Assembly (NCBI GenBank): GCA_003554915.1
Contig: PWHM01000134.1
Span: 1-12,600 of the forward strand
Reading direction: 5' to 3'
Length of the DNA: 12,600 bases
Origin: Candidatus Nealsoniibacteriota bacterium
GTDB taxonomy: Bacteria; Patescibacteriota; Minisyncoccia; Minisyncoccales; PWPS01
Position numbers and translations under genes: made by a program. This document shows, one piece after another, positions 11,703 to 12,600 of the stretch; position 1 is the first letter of the stretch; each line of letters opens with the position of its first letter. The notes under the pieces are model-generated. The model did no database searches. It was not told the origin of the DNA and saw only the letters and a program-made list of their open reading frames with translations.

Positions 11703-12600
11703 CTTAAAAAAAGAAGACGCCGAAATCACGGAAATAATTGAAAAGGAAAGAAAAAGGAGAAAAATGACTTTGGAGATGATTCCTTCCGAAAATCATACTT
11801 CTCCGGCCGTTTTAGAGGCAATGGCTACCATTTTGACCGATAAGTATGCCGAAGGATATCCGGGTAAGAGATATTACGGCGGGAATAAATATATTGATGA
11901 AATTGAAAACTTGGCAATAGAAAGAGCGAAAGATCTTTTCGGAGTTCCTTTCGCAAACGTTCAGCCGTATTCGGGCTCTCCGGCCAATATGGCGGTCTAT
12001 TTCGCCTGTCTGGAAAAGGGAGGAAAAGTGCTGGGAATGAATTTGAAGGCGGGAGGCCATCTCACCCACGGCTGGCCGGTCAGTTTTTCCGGAACTTATT
12101 ACGACTCGGTATTTTACGGAGTGGATAAAAAGACTCAACTGATTGATTTGGAAGAAGTGGAAAAGATTGCCGAAAGGGAAAAGCCGAAACTAATCTGGGT
12201 TGGAGGGTCCGCCTATCCACGGGAGTTCGACTGGAAAGGATTCGAAAAGATAGCAAAAAAAGTGGGAGCGTTTTTAGCTGCCGACATAGCTCATATCGCC
12301 GGACTTATCGTATCCGGAGTTCACAGTGATCCTGCTCCCTATGTGGATATAATAACTACGACGACCCACAAGACTTTGCGTGGTCCCAGGGGAGGAATGG
12401 TAATGGTCACCGAAAAAGGGCTTGAAAATGATTCCCGGCTGGGAAAAAAGATAAATAAGGCGGTTTTTCCCGGTCTGCAAGGTGGGCCGCATATGCATCA
12501 GATAGCGGCCAAGGCGGTTTGTTTTAAAGAAGCACTCGGAGATGATTTTAGAGACTACGGTGGAAAAATAGTCGAAAACAACAAAGCTTTGGCAAAGGAG
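11689..12600 (+). CDS. glyA: Serine hydroxymethyltransferase, 5' part (cut by window end)
   Basis: The frame runs from ATG 11689 to the last base without a stop, giving 304 residues of an enzyme usually about 415 long. SHMT is a PLP enzyme that interconverts serine and glycine while charging tetrahydrofolate with a one-carbon unit. Diagnostic segments are in order: LEMIPSENHTSPAVLEAM, TDKYAEGYPGKRYYGGNKYIDEIE, NVQPYSGSPANMAVY, GGHLTHG, ADIAHIAGLIVSG and TTTTHKTLRGPRGG, whose Lys228 should bind PLP. The visible end is within the PGLQGGPHMHQIAAKAV region. The SGSPAN motif has Pro where many bacterial enzymes have Gln; eukaryotic SHMTs have Pro too. The start lies inside the kinase gene (14-bp overlap) with no Shine-Dalgarno, so it probably depends on translational coupling. 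Confidence 0.96.
   Translation, partial: MKIDNLKKEDAEITEIIEKERKRRKMTLEMIPSENHTSPAVLEAMATILTDKYAEGYPGKRYYGGNKYIDEIENLAIERAKDLFGVPFANVQPYSGSPANMAVYFACLEKGGKVLGMNLKAGGHLTHGWPVSFSGTYYDSVFYGVDKKTQLIDLEEVEKIAEREKPKLIWVGGSAYPREFDWKGFEKIAKKVGAFLAADIAHIAGLIVSGVHSDPAPYVDIITTTTHKTLRGPRGGMVMVTEKGLENDSRLGKKINKAVFPGLQGGPHMHQIAAKAVCFKEALGDDFRDYGGKIVENNKALAKE

Overview
This is a bacterial chromosomal segment: a dense set of housekeeping genes at moderate GC with one short, repeat-filled intergenic island. The LeuRS and GlmS are bacterial in form. The N-acetylglucosamine-1-phosphate uridylyltransferase is of the archaeal GlmU-like type. Only one gene has a strong Shine-Dalgarno sequence, and the intergenic palindromes are of the 'GTCATTCCCG...GGGAATC' and 'CCTGCCGGCAGG' kinds. 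My best guess is an uncultured lineage such as Patescibacteria/CPR. That is inference; no rRNA or marker tree is available here. TGA is used as a normal stop (positions 271-273, 8649-8651, 9599-9601 and 10798-10800), so the genetic code looks standard.

Layout. Positions 1-273 hold the 3' end of a TatD-family nuclease. It converges on a minus-strand gene (288-785) for a small protein with an anti-sigma-like HxxxCxxC motif, and the two share a bidirectional terminator whose loop holds the stop codon of the minus-strand gene. That gene and leuS (890-3283) diverge from a 104-bp gap in which two promoters with 17-bp spacers and TAAAAT -10 boxes appear to overlap at their -35 boxes. Behind leuS lies about 700 bp of noncoding repeats (3292-3980): a foldable three-way-junction element, two small inverted-repeat elements, two tandem repeats and a perfect 65-bp direct repeat. 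A terminator-like hairpin and a TATAAT box follow, then glmS (4083-5909).

After glmS there is an AT-rich 314-bp stretch with an open frame (5924-6211) that reads like protein but has no ATG, GTG or TTG start. A tightly packed six-gene run then goes to the window edge: a fused gamma/alpha subunit and a beta subunit of a 2-oxoacid:ferredoxin oxidoreductase, a YvcK/GlmR-CofD-like protein, an archaeal-type GlmU, a BadF-type N-acetylglucosamine-kinase-like protein, and glyA (truncated by the window end). Three junctions are 4-bp ATGA overlaps and one is a 14-bp overlap, so co-transcription is likely.

The genes from 4083 to 11702 centre on amino-sugar supply: GlmS makes glucosamine-6-phosphate, GlmU makes UDP-GlcNAc, the BadF kinase probably recycles amino sugar, and YvcK/GlmR in Bacillus subtilis is a UDP-GlcNAc-responsive regulator of GlmS. 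The oxidoreductase and SHMT link the operon to central carbon and one-carbon metabolism. I see no CRISPR array, tRNA, rRNA, transposase or phage gene, and no clear new biological system. The most unusual parts are the repeat island, the shared -35 promoter pair and the start-less AT-rich frame.
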